A DNA stretch of 64,000 nt from Candidatus Kapaibacterium sp. (GCA_026003475.1 BPHJ01000001.1:1053189-1117188), one strand, 5' to 3'. Counted from the stretch's first letter, positions 18,635-26,912 are shown. The notes: a model not told the origin generated them from the sequence alone. Numbers and translations are program-made.

Positions 18635-19368
18635 GATTCTGTTTCAGCAGTAGTGGCTGTTGACACAATTATCCGTTGATTCCATCGAATGTCCAGGCTC
18701 CGTGCCGCATAGATCCAGTTGGTCGTGAGCACCCACGCAAGACGGCGAACTTTGCTCTGGACGTCGGCAGTTGGTCCCAGCAGCACTCGACACTGATGCG
18801 GTGTAAGCCAGAGCCAAGCGCCACCGCGATCAACATGCACTTCCGAACACATTGCATCTACCTGCGGGAACTGCTCCATCGCCAATACAATCGGCAGCGC
18901 AGATCGTGCAGTCTCGCGACTATTGGCAACTACAAGCGGCACAGTCACGCGCTCGTACCATGGATGGTATGGCAGCATTTGGCCATCACGATCCATCCAA
19001 GCCATTGCGGTATCGGTAATCACAACCAGCGCAACGGGTAGCCGTTCGGTGACTGTTACCTGGAGTGTTGAACCGACTTTTCGCGCAATCGCTGCCTGAA
19101 CAAACGGGAACGCTTCAACGCGCTCTTCGGCATCACGCAGAGAGCCGAGCTGGCCGCGCTCGATTGCGCCCTGAAGGGCACGCTCAATCGAATCGCGGTA
19201 GCGCATCGCAACATGTTCCCACCCGTCCACCTGGAGCGTTCGGATAGGTCGGTTTCGATTCCAGAGCACGGCGGCTGCGAGCAGCGCAACCACAAGCACC
19301 AGTACCGTCAAGAACTGGCTCAGGCCGAACAATTGCCGAACTGGCGCCTGCTGCGCGCGGTCGTTCAT
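18631..19368 (-). CDS. ftsQ: FtsQ/DivIB-like division protein
   Basis: A single-pass membrane protein of 245 aa. A short cytoplasmic tail is followed by a transmembrane helix at ~16-37 (FLTVLVLVVALLAAAVLW). A POTRA-like region comes next (IRTLQVDGWEHV) and then an FtsQ domain with FPFVQAAIARKVGSTLQVTVTERLPVALV, which matches the family's 'P.V..a.V.r..P.tl.V.v.ER.P' pattern. Position before ftsA and ftsZ supports the call. An AGGAG sits 9 nt before the ATG, rare in this window, right at the foot of a large leader hairpin. Confidence 0.88.
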   Translation of the reverse strand: MNDRAQQAPVRQLFGLSQFLTVLVLVVALLAAAVLWNRNRPIRTLQVDGWEHVAMRYRDSIERALQGAIERGQLGSLRDAEERVEAFPFVQAAIARKVGSTLQVTVTERLPVALVVITDTAMAWMDRDGQMLPYHPWYERVTVPLVVANSRETARSALPIVLAMEQFPQVDAMCSEVHVDRGGAWLWLTPHQCRVLLGPTADVQSKVRRLAWVLTTNWIYAARSLDIRWNQRIIVSTATTAETES

Positions 19369-19382
19369 GGATACATGCTCCT

Positions 19383-19450
19383 GGTACCAACGGTGCTATT
19401 GGAAACAGGGCTCAAGACACCAAGCCCTTCCGCTGAGCATCGGTGGTACC
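19383..19450 (-). promoter_or_regulatory. Nested stem-loop in the ftsQ leader
   Basis: The outer arms 19383-19397 and 19436-19450 pair at 13 of 15 positions (GGTACC at the base). The inner arms 19407-19412 and 19423-19428 form a 6-bp AGGGCT/AGCCCT stem. The structure lies between the promoter (19528-19558) and the ftsQ ATG at 19368. It ends next to the AGGAG ribosome-binding site, so it could control translation of ftsQ. No U-run follows, so it is not a terminator on this strand. Confidence 0.5.
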
Positions 19451-19527
19451 GAGTTGTGAACAGACACGGCAAGGAACGTTAGGATTGAGCCATCTGCAGT
19501 AGTGCTGCATCTACTGCAAACGCGTGG

Positions 19528-19558
19528 CAAAAATAGCACAGCCAAGGGTACTTGTCAA
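19528..19558 (-). promoter_or_regulatory. Promoter of ftsQAZ
   Basis: TTGACA at 19558..19553 and TATTTTTG at 19535..19528 with a 17-bp spacer. This fits both a sigma-70 promoter and the Bacteroidota TTG-N20-TAnnTTTG pattern. The -35 overlaps the stop codon of the HisA-like gene and sits in the palindrome GTACTT-GTC-AAGTAC (19548-19562), a possible operator. The predicted leader is about 155 nt. Confidence 0.7.
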
Positions 19559-20334
19559 GTACTTTTTGGGGGTGGAACAAAATTTTTTTGTACAGTCGCC
19601 TCGACCATTCGCCAAATGTACTGGCACGGGAATCGGTTTTCAACAATTGCTCGACCGACAATCACCGAATCAACACCACACGAACGCAATGCATTGCAAC
19701 GCCAGAGTTCTTCCGGGCTGTCAATACCACCAGCGATCGTGATATTCATCTGAACCGATCGGGCAAACATTTCGACAAGGTCAAAATCTGGCCCCTCGTA
19801 GGTACCCTCCCAGCGAACATCGCTATAAACCACGCGGCGAATCCCTACAGCTTTTGCAGCGAGTGCAAAGGAGACATCATCCATCGTCGTACCAGCAACA
19901 TGCACCTGTCGGTTGTGCGCACGAATCCCAACCACGATGCGCGATGCAGTGTATCGCTCCACGAGTGTTTTGAGCGAGTCTGGATCGGTCAGAACAAGGT
20001 CGCTGACGACCAGCCGGAAAACACCACTATCGAGCCATTCTCTGCATTCGGCGGCACTGGAAAACGTCGAAAGCAACTCGATGGGAATATCCACAGCGTG
20101 TGCAATTGTGACAATCGCACGACGATTCGCTTCGCTGCGAGCATCACTGCTACCCTCGATTGCGTCTATGTCCACTATGTGGAGCGACCGTGCATTTTCC
20201 TGGCGGTAGAGTCGTGCAAGCTCATCTGGGTGTTCTTGGAGGTAGGTGTAGTACCCCTCGAGCGCAGGGTCGCCCTGGATACGTCGGCGGCAGCGCCCAT
20301 TGCAAAGCTCAATTGCTGGAATGACGAGTACCAT
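19555..20334 (-). CDS. HisA-like (beta/alpha)8 barrel lacking catalytic aspartates
   Basis: A 259-aa protein with the HisA/HisF fold signature: IPAIEL at the N-terminus, IQGD, LHIVDIDAIEG, and phosphate-binding GGIDSPEEL and VIVGRA near the C-terminus. HisA isomerises ProFAR in histidine synthesis using two Asp residues. Here the first is Glu (E9 in IPAIEL) and the second aligns with Arg (R138 in VVGIRAHNRQV). The region normally reading TDIxRDGT is SDVRWEGT. No other his genes are nearby. It is therefore probably not a working HisA; its role is unknown. The start overlaps the ruvA stop by 1 bp. Confidence 0.75.
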   Translation of the reverse strand: MVLVIPAIELCNGRCRRRIQGDPALEGYYTYLQEHPDELARLYRQENARSLHIVDIDAIEGSSDARSEANRRAIVTIAHAVDIPIELLSTFSSAAECREWLDSGVFRLVVSDLVLTDPDSLKTLVERYTASRIVVGIRAHNRQVHVAGTTMDDVSFALAAKAVGIRRVVYSDVRWEGTYEGPDFDLVEMFARSVQMNITIAGGIDSPEELWRCNALRSCGVDSVIVGRAIVENRFPCQYIWRMVEATVQKNFVPPPKST

Positions 20335-20939
20335 TATCCTTGTCCCGCGACAATGCGAAGTGCACGTTTGACCAGTTGTTCGACGTTGGGATGTTCACCA
20401 TCGTCTTGACACTGCTCGAATGCGGTGCGGAGCGCTTTCTCTGCGACTTGGCGGTTGTAACCGAGCACTAACAATGCACTCAGCGATTCGCCCAGCAGTG
20501 ATGCAATATTTCCATCCAAACTTGGTGCTGGTGCAATGGCAGCAATGCGCTCGCGAAGCTCGAGCACAAGACGCTCGGCAGTCTTTCGCCCCACGCCAGG
20601 TATTCGTTGGAGCTGAACGGTATTATTGGCAAGTACTGCGTGTTGCAGCTCAGTTACACTCATCGCCGAGAGTATCCCCAGTGCAATTCGCATTCCGACA
20701 CCCGGTATCGCCGTCAGCAGCAAGAATGCATCACGCTCGCTTTGTGTTGCGAAACCGACAAGCTCCATGCTGTCTTCCCGAACGATCAAATGTGTATGCA
20801 GAAGCGTTTGATGACCGACCGGAGGTAGGGCTTCCGATGTCGTCAGCGATATGTGAACGCGATAACCAACGCCACCGCAGTCAATGATTACATGCGATGG
20901 GGATTTCTCGAGAATTCGTCCTTCGAGTCGGGCAATCAT
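20334..20939 (-). CDS. ruvA: RuvA, Holliday junction branch-migration protein
   Basis: Binds four-way junctions and loads the RuvB helicase; 201 aa. MIARLEGRILEK begins the OB-fold domain. Two helix-hairpin-helix motifs follow (LLTAIPGVGMRIALGIL and LQRIPGVGRKTAERLVLEL). The C-terminal three-helix domain that contacts RuvB is present (LSALLVLGYNRQVAEKAL). It overlaps the phosphatase gene upstream by 4 bp. Confidence 0.97.
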   Translation of the reverse strand: MIARLEGRILEKSPSHVIIDCGGVGYRVHISLTTSEALPPVGHQTLLHTHLIVREDSMELVGFATQSERDAFLLLTAIPGVGMRIALGILSAMSVTELQHAVLANNTVQLQRIPGVGRKTAERLVLELRERIAAIAPAPSLDGNIASLLGESLSALLVLGYNRQVAEKALRTAFEQCQDDGEHPNVEQLVKRALRIVAGQG

Positions 20940-22549
20940 GGATGCTTTGATCGAAGTAACACAAGTGTTTGATCATCGGTGAGGGTTTGCACACCTGTGT
21001 GCCCTGCAACAGCAGACCGCACAGCGGCAAGCACACTCTCGAGGGGTTGCTCTGCAGTCTGAGAGAGCACCCGTTGCAAGCGTTCAACACCGAATTCTTC
21101 TCCATCGACAGAAGGAGCCTCGATGATCCCATCTGTGTAGAAGCAAACCATTTCACCGGTTCGTAGCTCGACAACATGCTCTTGATAGCGAACATCCTCG
21201 AGCACACCGAGAACAAGCGAACCACCATCGAGGACACTGCTTCGATTTCCGTCAACAGTCAAAAGTGGTCGCGGGTGCCCAGCGTTGCAGTACCGCACCT
21301 GTCCGGATGTGGGATCGTACGCAGCCACAATTGCCGTCACGAATGCACCACTATCGGTGTGTTTGCAGAGCAGACGATTCAGTTCCGTCAAAATCTGCGC
21401 CGGTGAGGAACCAGTGCGAACCAGCATGTGAAAAGCAGCATGAAGATGCGCCATCAGCAGTGCTGCTGCTACACCCTTACCACAGACATCAGCAACAATG
21501 ATAATGATGTTCCCACCGCGCTCGACGACGTCGAAGTAATCCCCGCTAACATGGCGGGCAGGCTCGAGAAATGCCGCAATGTCGGCTGCATTGATTGCCG
21601 AAAGCTGTTCGTGGGTTGGAAGCAATCGTCGTTGAATCGAACGCGCGACCATCAACTCTTGTTCTAAGCGCTCTTGCTCAACGAGTGCTTCCACAAGTTG
21701 AAGCTGCTCGAGCGCCGCTGCCAGCGCATTCGCATACGCGCGTAAAAACGCATCACCTGCGTGAATCCGGCGTCCGTCGCGCCGAGGGCCGACCAGGACA
21801 ACACCGACGGTCTGCTCCCGCACACGCAGAGGTAGCACCATTTCCACGCCCTGATTTTCCACTGCAAGGCGGAGTTGGTCCGGGAGTGAATGGCTTGGGC
21901 AAGATGCGTTCACAGCGCGAGCAAGATCGATAATGACCTGCTGCTCCAACCGTATTCCGCGTGACCACACGGTACAGGTATTCCGGCGATCCACTGCGGC
22001 AATGAGCAGTCGCGTCGTCATTACATGCGTCAGCAGCCGCAACCCAGCGATATGGAGCAACCGTTCGCGTGATGTTGCAATCGTGACATCCCGCGTCAGC
22101 TCGAACATCGTCTCGAGCAGTTGATTGCGCTCGAGCAAGGTTTGTTCAAGCAATGCAGCCTGATGGCGTTCCACAAGTGATTCAAGCGCTACTTGGGCAA
22201 GTGCTATTGCGAGGCTGATTCGATCATCGCCGGATGGAGTGGCAGCAATCAATTCTTGATTCTCCCATTGCCCAATGCGGTGCAGAACGATTGAATCTGG
22301 ACGCTCAGCGATAGTAGGTGTTGTGTTCTGGTAGGTGATGTGAACAATTGGCGGAACCTGAATTCCGGTTGCTGCCAGCACGCGGTAGGCATCACCACTG
22401 CCGGATGCGATCAACGACCACGCAGCGCCACCATCGTGCAGGATTCGGCTGAGTACTGTTGCAAGCTCCGCAGCATCTCGACACGAAAAACATGCCCGAA
22501 CATCATCAGCACAGAGGAAGTGTTCGGCCGCTTGCCAGCTATGCTTCAT
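20936..22549 (-). CDS. GAF plus SpoIIE-type PP2C phosphatase
   Basis: A 537-aa signalling protein. An N-terminal ~180 residues of unclear fold is followed by a GAF-like sensor domain (~170-310) and a short coiled linker (LEQELMVARSIQRRLLPTHE). A SpoIIE/RsbU phosphatase domain follows with metal-binding GDYFDVV, VADVCGKGVAAALLMA, CNAGHPRP and YTDGIIEA. Such proteins dephosphorylate anti-anti-sigma factors or other targets. The start is the ATG at 22549, which overlaps the thioesterase stop by 11 bp. No anti-sigma partner lies nearby. Confidence 0.88.
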   Translation of the reverse strand: MKHSWQAAEHFLCADDVRACFSCRDAAELATVLSRILHDGGAAWSLIASGSGDAYRVLAATGIQVPPIVHITYQNTTPTIAERPDSIVLHRIGQWENQELIAATPSGDDRISLAIALAQVALESLVERHQAALLEQTLLERNQLLETMFELTRDVTIATSRERLLHIAGLRLLTHVMTTRLLIAAVDRRNTCTVWSRGIRLEQQVIIDLARAVNASCPSHSLPDQLRLAVENQGVEMVLPLRVREQTVGVVLVGPRRDGRRIHAGDAFLRAYANALAAALEQLQLVEALVEQERLEQELMVARSIQRRLLPTHEQLSAINAADIAAFLEPARHVSGDYFDVVERGGNIIIIVADVCGKGVAAALLMAHLHAAFHMLVRTGSSPAQILTELNRLLCKHTDSGAFVTAIVAAYDPTSGQVRYCNAGHPRPLLTVDGNRSSVLDGGSLVLGVLEDVRYQEHVVELRTGEMVCFYTDGIIEAPSVDGEEFGVERLQRVLSQTAEQPLESVLAAVRSAVAGHTGVQTLTDDQTLVLLRSKHP

Positions 22550-23057
22550 CGGCAATGGTGACGTTTTCACCTTCGTAGTCGCGGATGAGTGACCGATAGG
22601 AATCAGGAATTCGCTCTGGCACGTTGGTTGCTGGATTGAGATGGACCAAAACTGCACTTGCTTTGACCAGCAACGGCCCCTCAACTAACACCACAAGCTG
22701 CTCGAACACCAGGGACGACCGCCGAACAGAAGGAATCCGCGTGAGCACCTCGTATTCGTCATCGAATTGTGCAGCGGCGAAGTAGTCTATCTCCTGGTGA
22801 GCAACCACAAAACGGTGCTTGGTGACAAACGTGTCTCGATCAATTGGCAAGCCGATCGAGCGGAAATACTCAACCCGCGCTGCTTCCAACCAGTAGAAGT
22901 ACACTGCGTTATGGACAATGCCTTGACGGTCAACGTCGTACGTGCGAACTCTGGTCCGGACGATGTGTTTGTAGAGTGGTCGTTCCTCGGCCAGTATGCG
23001 CTCTGCTCGTTGGGATGCCGTCGGGAGGACTGTGGAATGAACGATTCCGACACTCAT
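22539..23057 (-). CDS. Acyl-CoA thioesterase, 4HBT hotdog family (YbgC/FadM-like)
   Basis: A 172-aa hotdog-fold protein. The active-site segment YDVDRQGIVHNAVYFYWLEAAR matches the 4HBT pattern, where Asp in 'Y.D.D..G.vhn..Y' is catalytic. It hydrolyses acyl-CoA or acyl-ACP thioesters; the acyl chain cannot be predicted. An N-terminal ~25 residues is extra compared with YbgC. Its ATG overlaps the threonine aldolase stop by 4 bp. Confidence 0.85.
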   Translation of the reverse strand: MSVGIVHSTVLPTASQRAERILAEERPLYKHIVRTRVRTYDVDRQGIVHNAVYFYWLEAARVEYFRSIGLPIDRDTFVTKHRFVVAHQEIDYFAAAQFDDEYEVLTRIPSVRRSSLVFEQLVVLVEGPLLVKASAVLVHLNPATNVPERIPDSYRSLIRDYEGENVTIADEA

Positions 23058-24118
23058 GGTGATGCTGCAGCGATGGTAAAACGATCAGTACATTCAGCAT
23101 GAACACGACGAATGACTTCGATAGCTTGGCGAGTTTGCTCATCGTCAACGCACAGGTGGAACACTGCCCGCAGCCAATCCGCCGGTCCTGGCGATACCAG
23201 CACACCATTCTGCGCAAATGCAGCTCGCAACCTATCGGCACGGACACCCAATCGTGAACGAAACATCACAATGTTCGTTGGTGGCGGATTGAGCATAATC
23301 TCGAATTCGTCGGCTATAGTCGAGGCGAACATCGAGGCGCGACGGTGGTCTTCGGCAAGAAGTGGGAAGTGATGCTCTATCGCATAGAGTCCAGCGGCAG
23401 CAAGTATCCCCGTCTGTCGCATACCACCACCGAGCATCTTTCGCCATCGTCGTGCGTTGGCGATAAGTTCTCGTGGACCGACAAGCAACGAACCAACAGG
23501 CGCCCCCAGCCCTTTGGACAAACAAACCATGACTGTCGTACATGGTGCAGCATAGTCTGCAAGCGAGACGCCGGTTGCAACCGAAGCATTCCAGAGTCGT
23601 GCGCCGTCGCAGTGCAGAAAGAGATTATGCTCGGCACACCAGGCACCAATGCGTTGAACCTGCTCCAAAGGGGTGATTGCACCGCTATTGCGGTTGTGCG
23701 TGTTCTCGATGCAGACACCTCGCGTTCGCGGGTAATAGTAGTCCGGTGGACGGAGGGCCTCATCCAACGTACGGAGTTGGTCGGTACCGTGCGCATGCAG
23801 TTCGACAGCTCGAAGCTGCACACGGGACACAAGCGCCGGTGCACCGGTTTCGTAGTGCAGGATGTGGCACTGCGCATCCACGATCACCTCGTCGCCAACG
23901 GTTGCTTGCACTGCAAGAGCAAGTTGATTGCCCATGGTTCCACTGGGGACGAATAGCGCAGCCTCTTTACCGAGCAGCGCAGCAACCGTCTCCTCCAACC
24001 GGATGGTCGTTGGGTCTTCTCCGAAGACATCGTCGCCAACCTCGGCAGCAACCATCGCTCGCCGCATTGGTTCCGTGGGAGTTGTAACGGTATCGCTCCG
24101 AAGGTCAATTGGTCTCAT
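23054..24118 (-). CDS. Low-specificity L-threonine aldolase
   Basis: PLP enzyme that splits L-threonine or allo-threonine into glycine and acetaldehyde; 354 aa. It begins MRPIDLRSDTVTTPTEPM, a family hallmark. GDDVFGEDPT and VPSGTMGNQLAL follow, and the PLP lysine is in CLSKGLGAPVGSLLVG. The ATG at 24118 lies only 7 bp after a TATTTTTG box, so the transcript should have almost no leader. First gene of a five-gene operon (aldolase, thioesterase, phosphatase, ruvA, HisA-like). Confidence 0.95.
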   Translation of the reverse strand: MRPIDLRSDTVTTPTEPMRRAMVAAEVGDDVFGEDPTTIRLEETVAALLGKEAALFVPSGTMGNQLALAVQATVGDEVIVDAQCHILHYETGAPALVSRVQLRAVELHAHGTDQLRTLDEALRPPDYYYPRTRGVCIENTHNRNSGAITPLEQVQRIGAWCAEHNLFLHCDGARLWNASVATGVSLADYAAPCTTVMVCLSKGLGAPVGSLLVGPRELIANARRWRKMLGGGMRQTGILAAAGLYAIEHHFPLLAEDHRRASMFASTIADEFEIMLNPPPTNIVMFRSRLGVRADRLRAAFAQNGVLVSPGPADWLRAVFHLCVDDEQTRQAIEVIRRVHAECTDRFTIAAASP

Positions 24119-24125
24119 AACAGCA

Positions 24126-24157
24126 CAAAAATACCAGCCATCCCCACTGGCTTGCAA
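24126..24157 (-). promoter_or_regulatory. Promoter of the threonine aldolase-ruvA operon
   Basis: TTGCAA at 24157..24152 and TATTTTTG at 24133..24126, with an 18-bp spacer. The predicted start of transcription lies within a few bases of the aldolase ATG (24118). The -35 is palindromic and also fits a plus-strand promoter. Confidence 0.65.
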
Positions 24158-24181
24158 TCGGCAGTATGTGTGCGAATTTTG
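24152..24181 (+). promoter_or_regulatory. Candidate promoter of the acyl-CoA synthetase gene
   Basis: The same TTGCAA (24152-24157) followed after 16 bp by GAATTTTG (24174-24181), one base from TAnnTTTG. It lies 36 bp before the ATG at 24218. Weaker than the opposite promoter. Confidence 0.4.
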
Positions 24182-24217
24182 TGGGAGCAGTTGTACCATC
24201 CGCTTGCATGGTTCGCT

Positions 24218-25870
24218 ATGGCAGCGCTGCACGAACGCATCCGAAACGCCCAGACTGCCCATGGAATTCCACCTGAACGCGCACCGCTCCGTTTTCATTC
24301 GATCGCTCAGGTTGCAGTTGCCAACCTGGCCGCACGCCCTGACCAGGAGTTCCTCATCTACTACGACGACGTCGGCCGCCGCTCTGCACTGCGGTATCGG
24401 GACTTCATCGAACGCGTTCTGCGCACGGCTACGTTCTTGCGATCGCGTGGCCTTCGCCGAGGAGATCGCTTCGCGACAGCAGCTCACAACCACACCGATA
24501 CCATCGTGCAGTACTTTGCCGGTTGGATGCTTGGTTGCTGCGTTGTGCCACTCAACATGACCGAGGACGATGCACGCTTAGCGTACATTCTCAAGACCGC
24601 TGGTGCTCGATTGCTCTTATGCCGCCCAGACTATACCGACCGTCTCCCGGCAATGACAGCCTCAGCTTCGATCGAGACGATTGTCGTTGATGATACCTAC
24701 CATGCAGCCATCGAGCAGAGCAAGCCAATCCCACTCGACGAAAGCACCTCCGAGTTGGAAACCGAAGCGCTGCTTGTTTTCACCAGTGGTACAACGGGTA
24801 ATCCCAAAGGTGTTGTGCTCGTTCAACGGAACCTGATCGCCGATGCTGAAGGCATTGCAGACTGGCATCGGATCACACCGAGCGACCGTATGATGTGTGT
24901 ATTGCCCGTGCACCATGTCAATGGCACCATCGTTACGCATGTGACACCCTTCGTCGCTGGGTCGTCGGTGGTGCTCAATCGCAAGTTTCAGACCGAGCAT
25001 TTTTTCCCTCGCATAGCGGCTGAAGGTGTCACCGTTGTTTCAGTGGTGCCGACGCTTCTTGCATTTCTGCTGGAAGCAAATGCTGATTCGTGTGGTGTGG
25101 TCGAGCGTGGATTCCGGCATATCATCTGCGGTGCTGGTCCGCTCACCTGCGAACTTGCTCAACGATTCGAAGAGCGCTATCGCATACCCATCATCCACGG
25201 ATACGGACTCTCGGAAACTACCTGCTACTCCTGTTTTCTCGAAATTGAATTGCCAGCCGAAGAGCATCGGCGCTGGATGCTCAGCTATGGCTTCCCTTCC
25301 ATTGGCACACCGATACCACAGAATGAAATGGCAATCCATGATCCAAATGGGAATCCACTCGGCGAGGGTGAACGCGGCGAAATCGTCATCCGTGGATGGA
25401 ACGTCATGAAAGGATACGACGCCAATCCCAGCGCAAACGAGGCGGCTTTCACCTATGGATGGTTCCGCAGCGGTGACGAAGGCTTCTATGTCCGATCTGA
25501 CGATGGCAAGCCATACTTTTTCATCACCGGTCGCATCAAAGAGCTGATCATTCGTGGCGGCGTCAACATTGCTCCGCTCGAAATTGACGAAGTCCTTGCA
25601 CGAGCACCAGGTGTACGCGCTGGGATCGCCGTTGGGTTTGAGCATGATCTCTACGGCGAAGAAGTTGGTGCTCTGGTCATCCCTGAGCAGGGAGCATCCA
25701 AAGAGGCTATCCTTGCATTCTGCTGTGAACACTTGCCGTTCCACAAGTGCCCAAAGGTTGTGCTCTTTACCGACACGCTGCCAGTAACCTCAACGGGAAA
25801 GTATCAACGCAACCGAGTCAAGCATTTGTTTGCCCCGTGGCGGTCGGTTCAATTTCTGCGCTCGGCTTAG
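24218..25870 (+). CDS. AMP-dependent acyl-CoA synthetase / acid-CoA ligase
   Basis: A 550-aa member of the ANL superfamily. The P-loop-like A3 motif is LVFTSGTTGNPKGVVL, A5 is HGYGLSETT, A7 is SGDEGFYVR, A8 is GRIKELIIRGGVNI and the catalytic Lys is in TSTGKYQRN. It adenylates a carboxylic acid and transfers it to CoA; the substrate (fatty or aromatic) is not evident. The ATG at 24218 is preferred to an upstream TTG. Its last 53 bp overlap the end of the convergent flippase-like gene. Confidence 0.9.
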   Translation: MAALHERIRNAQTAHGIPPERAPLRFHSIAQVAVANLAARPDQEFLIYYDDVGRRSALRYRDFIERVLRTATFLRSRGLRRGDRFATAAHNHTDTIVQYFAGWMLGCCVVPLNMTEDDARLAYILKTAGARLLLCRPDYTDRLPAMTASASIETIVVDDTYHAAIEQSKPIPLDESTSELETEALLVFTSGTTGNPKGVVLVQRNLIADAEGIADWHRITPSDRMMCVLPVHHVNGTIVTHVTPFVAGSSVVLNRKFQTEHFFPRIAAEGVTVVSVVPTLLAFLLEANADSCGVVERGFRHIICGAGPLTCELAQRFEERYRIPIIHGYGLSETTCYSCFLEIELPAEEHRRWMLSYGFPSIGTPIPQNEMAIHDPNGNPLGEGERGEIVIRGWNVMKGYDANPSANEAAFTYGWFRSGDEGFYVRSDDGKPYFFITGRIKELIIRGGVNIAPLEIDEVLARAPGVRAGIAVGFEHDLYGEEVGALVIPEQGASKEAILAFCCEHLPFHKCPKVVLFTDTLPVTSTGKYQRNRVKHLFAPWRSVQFLRSA

Positions 25871-26909
25871 CGCGAACAAGGCCCGCCAGCGAAAGTCCCT
25901 CGCGCGCCGCGAGCGCTCCGCCGACGAGCATCACCGAGAGGTAATTGAGCGCGTGTGCAACGGTAATGTAGACGAATGCTTCTTCGAGCGTAACACCGTA
26001 GAGATGATTCATTGCTTCCGCAACCAGCGCATGAACAACCCCGATTGCTCCTGGTGTCGGGGCAATCGTTGTTCCAATCGCAACGACGAGCAAAAGAACA
26101 ATAGCATCGAGGAACGACCACTGGTGACCGCCGGACAGTGGTACCGCATGCAAAACGATCCAGAGTGGGAGCACATAGAGCACCCAAATTGCTATTGATT
26201 CGAGAGACAATCGGAGCACGTCTCGGCCATTGCGCATGATGCGCAATCCGCGCCGGAATGAATCGAACGCTGTTGCAATCCGTTCGGCAAGCTGACGATT
26301 GAGAAGCTTGACGATCTGGACCAGGAGACGTTCCCCCAGCGATGTCACCCCAAGTGCGACAACGATTGCGGTCAGTACTAGTACGACCAGTGCAAGCGAA
26401 CGCATCCCTTCGCCAAGCATCCAGGGTGGGAGTGCACCGGCAACAAGCTGTGGTAGCAGCAGCAGTGCGGCAGCCAGAAAAACCAGAAGCTGAATCACAT
26501 CAAAGAGCCGCTCAGCGAGAACAGAGGCAATCAACAGGGCATTCGAAATACCATGACGCTTGGCCAGCACGTACGGACGGAGCAGTTCCCCGCTGCGAGG
26601 AATGATGTTGTTCGCGGTATAGCCGACCATGACTGCCGAAAACAAATCCCAGAGCGGAAGCGGTTGTATCCCCACTGCCCGGAGCATTGTGCGCCAGCGT
26701 ATTGCGCGCACCAGATGTGAGGCAAGGACTGGTGCAATGCTCGTCAGTGCAAGGAGATAATCAACCTGTTGAAGCGTTTCCCAGACACGGCGCAAATCCA
26801 GAACCGATGCTACCCATAGCAGTATGGCCGCAAAGACAATTCCACCGAGCACGATTTTCCAGAATACCCTTCTGGGTGATTGTGCACCACGCTCTGGGGC
26901 ATTCTGCAT
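25818..26909 (-). CDS. Flippase-like integral membrane protein (UPF0104 / LPG synthase TM family)
   Basis: A 363-aa polytopic protein with about eight hydrophobic helices, e.g. IVLGGIVFAAILLWVASVL and LLVFLAAALLLLPQLVAGAL. The family hallmark HLVRAIRWRTML lies near residue 70, and NIIPRSGELLRPYVLA follows the first loop. Relatives are annotated as AglD/MprF-like membrane domains or flippases; substrate unknown. It starts 3 bp after the T9SS cargo gene. Its final 53 bp are read on both strands, overlapping the acyl-CoA synthetase tail. Confidence 0.82.
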   Translation of the reverse strand: MQNAPERGAQSPRRVFWKIVLGGIVFAAILLWVASVLDLRRVWETLQQVDYLLALTSIAPVLASHLVRAIRWRTMLRAVGIQPLPLWDLFSAVMVGYTANNIIPRSGELLRPYVLAKRHGISNALLIASVLAERLFDVIQLLVFLAAALLLLPQLVAGALPPWMLGEGMRSLALVVLVLTAIVVALGVTSLGERLLVQIVKLLNRQLAERIATAFDSFRRGLRIMRNGRDVLRLSLESIAIWVLYVLPLWIVLHAVPLSGGHQWSFLDAIVLLLVVAIGTTIAPTPGAIGVVHALVAEAMNHLYGVTLEEAFVYITVAHALNYLSVMLVGGALAAREGLSLAGLVRAKPSAEIEPTATGQTNA

Positions 26910-26912
26910 ACA

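Noticed and set aside
19548-19571. Plus-strand terminator (GTACTT-GTC-AAGTAC then TTTTT)
   Set aside because: No plus-strand gene leads into it and the 3-nt loop stem is short; it is better explained as part of the ftsQAZ promoter region.
19552-20409. 285-codon plus-strand frame opposite the HisA-like gene
   Set aside because: Antisense to a frame with conserved barrel motifs; the translated sequence has no similarity I can see.
24119-24493. 125-codon upstream extension of threonine aldolase
   Set aside because: It would run through the divergent acyl-CoA synthetase gene and the promoter; the family N-terminus begins exactly at the ATG at 24118.
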